NCBI GenBank assembly: GCA_022758925.1
Contig: JAEMQF010000298.1
Coordinates: 1-34,683 of the forward strand
Length of the DNA: 34,683 nucleotides
Direction: 5' to 3'
Source: Burkholderiales bacterium
GTDB lineage: Bacteria; Pseudomonadota; Gammaproteobacteria; Burkholderiales; Burkholderiaceae_C
Positions within the stretch are counted from its first letter, which is position 1. Each line of letters starts with the position of its first letter. Shown piece after piece: positions 33,591 through 34,683 of this stretch. The position numbers were made by a program, and so were the translations under genes. Under the pieces are notes generated by a model. It searched no databases, was not told where the DNA came from, and saw only the letters and a program-made list of their open reading frames with translations.

Positions 33591-34683
33591 ATGAGTTTCT
33601 CGTTCCTGGAGTTGCTTGGGGTCGTACTATGGACGGCGGTGTTTGCCGCCTTGGTGTATTTGACCTGGCGAGTCCTGGGCGCCGGCGCACCGTATCCTCG
33701 CCCTTGGGTTAAGTGGGGCGCGTCCCCGACGCGCCGGGAAACCGAGGATCGGCTGAGATTGGTATTCGAAAACTCGATTGACGGCATCATCACGTTCCTG
33801 CCCGACGGAACGATTGTGTCGTGCAATGCCGCAGCTGGGCAATTGTTCGGGCGCGCGCCTGCCGGTCTGATCGGCCACCTTTTGAACGAGCATATGGCTC
33901 CGCTTCTCCACGCGCAGCCGGTCGGGCTGATTCCCATTGGCCTGCACGAAACAGTAGCGCGCCGCGTTGATGGGACCGCGTTCCCGGTGGAGGTGACGAT
34001 CAGCGAGTCGTGGCTCAAGGGGCAGCGGCAAATGATTGCGTTCATTCGCGACATCACGGAACGCAAGGCCGGGCAGGATCGCTTGGCCTTGATGGCCAAC
34101 TATGACAGCTTGACAGGATTGCCGAATCGCGTCCTGTTTCGCGACCGTCTGCGTGAAGGAATGAAACGGGCCAAACGCAGTGGACGCGTGATGGCGTTGA
34201 TGTTCCTCGACCTGGATCGGTTCAAGGTCGTGAACGACAGCCTTGGGCATGAGGTCGGCGATCGCCTGCTGCAGCACGTGGCCCAGGCCCTGACAAGCTG
34301 TCTTCGCAGTGTTGACTCAGTGGCGCGCAACGCGGTGAAAGACACGGTCACGATCGCGCGCCTTGGCGGAGACGAGTTCACGATCGTCATCGAGGGCATC
34401 GAAGGAGCCGACGACGCTGCGGCACTTGCGCGCAGAATCTGCGAGGGGCTGCTCGAGCCCTTTGTGGTGGAGGGCGAAGAGATCGTCATTTCTGCCAGCA
34501 TCGGCATCTCGCTGTACCCGCCAGACAATACCGATCTGGACGGATTGATTCGGCATACCGACATGGCGATGTATCGATCCAAGACGCTGGGACGCAATAC
34601 CTTCATCTTCTACAACGCTGATATGAACACCGAAGTCGAGGCACGCCTGTCGCTTGAAACCTGCCTTCGCCACGCACTTGACC
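33591..34683 (+). CDS. PAS-GGDEF (probably PAS-GGDEF-EAL) signalling protein, 3' end outside window
   Basis: 364 residues are present and the frame runs off the end, so the ORF track missed it. Residues 5-30 are one membrane segment; a PAS domain spans about 55-165 (VFENSIDGIITFLPDGTIVSCN, FIRDITERKA); the GGDEF domain begins YDSLTGLPNR and has LGGDEFT at 258-264. The inhibitory-site motif RSVD (239-242) is separated from GGDEF by 16 residues instead of the usual five, because of an inserted NAVKDTVTIAR-like stretch. The last residues (LSLETCLRHALD) look like the lead into an EAL domain. It probably makes cyclic di-GMP. Start is ATG 33591, or GTG 33570. Confidence 0.9.
   Translation, partial: MSFSFLELLGVVLWTAVFAALVYLTWRVLGAGAPYPRPWVKWGASPTRRETEDRLRLVFENSIDGIITFLPDGTIVSCNAAAGQLFGRAPAGLIGHLLNEHMAPLLHAQPVGLIPIGLHETVARRVDGTAFPVEVTISESWLKGQRQMIAFIRDITERKAGQDRLALMANYDSLTGLPNRVLFRDRLREGMKRAKRSGRVMALMFLDLDRFKVVNDSLGHEVGDRLLQHVAQALTSCLRSVDSVARNAVKDTVTIARLGGDEFTIVIEGIEGADDAAALARRICEGLLEPFVVEGEEIVISASIGISLYPPDNTDLDGLIRHTDMAMYRSKTLGRNTFIFYNADMNTEVEARLSLETCLRHALD

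Noticed and set aside
1-34683. CRISPR array, prophage or intact insertion sequence
   Set aside because: No regularly spaced short repeats, no phage structural or integrase genes, and no full-length transposase were found.

Overview
The window looks like chromosomal DNA of a high-GC betaproteobacterium, most likely a Burkholderiales member of the Comamonadaceae / Rubrivivax-Leptothrix type. Evidence: the order zapB-like - zapA - 6S RNA - EVE protein, a small Trp-rich protein of a type I know from Burkholderiales, two orphan Bug/TctC-type receptors, and an adjacent aat-bpt pair. There is no prophage, CRISPR array or intact insertion sequence. The nearest thing to an undescribed element is a 160-bp imperfect inverted repeat at 33071-33230; the most clearly rearranged DNA is at 2675-5168.

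Layout. 1-504: 3' remnant of a PP2C phosphatase / kinase gene, meeting a TauE/SafE permease tail to tail. 501-2614 (minus): zapB-like, zapA, 6S RNA, EVE protein, TauE/SafE. 2675-5168: rearranged DNA holding a fatty acid desaturase gene among gene fragments (a second copy of the 3' end of an EamA gene, an IS1380-like remnant, a broken livF-like gene, two truncated minus-strand fragments). 5169-8097 (minus): an alkylation-repair operon (Ada-sensor/AlkA fusion, Ogt, EamA exporter). 8188-15292 (minus): a catabolic operon with an SMP-30 lactonase, FadR-type GntR regulator, isopropylmalate-dehydrogenase-like enzyme, Gfo/Idh/MocA oxidoreductase, complete TRAP transporter (DctP-DctQ-DctM) and a small ABM monooxygenase. 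A 30-bp palindrome with a GTATAC core lies at its head. 15425-17215 (minus): crotonase and Bug receptor.

17434-24162 (plus): a branched-chain-type ABC importer (LivH, M, G, F, K) with an AMP-forming acyl-CoA synthetase between livF and livK. An acyl-CoA dehydrogenase and a cytochrome c converge on it. The set suggests uptake of a carboxylic acid, CoA activation and oxidation; the substrate cannot be read from the sequence. 25800-29576: small Trp-rich membrane protein, ilvD, lgt, dnaQ and tRNA-Val(CAC). 29787-31506: a second Bug receptor and a ModA-like binding protein with no visible signal peptide. 31513-33044 (minus): aat and bpt, the two N-degron aminoacyl transferases. 33071-33230: the long inverted repeat. 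33591-end: a PAS-GGDEF protein cut by the window edge.

Many neighbouring genes overlap by ATGA or GTGA, indicating translational coupling. Start codons were moved inward from the ORF track wherever a ribosome-binding site, signal peptide or family length favoured it.
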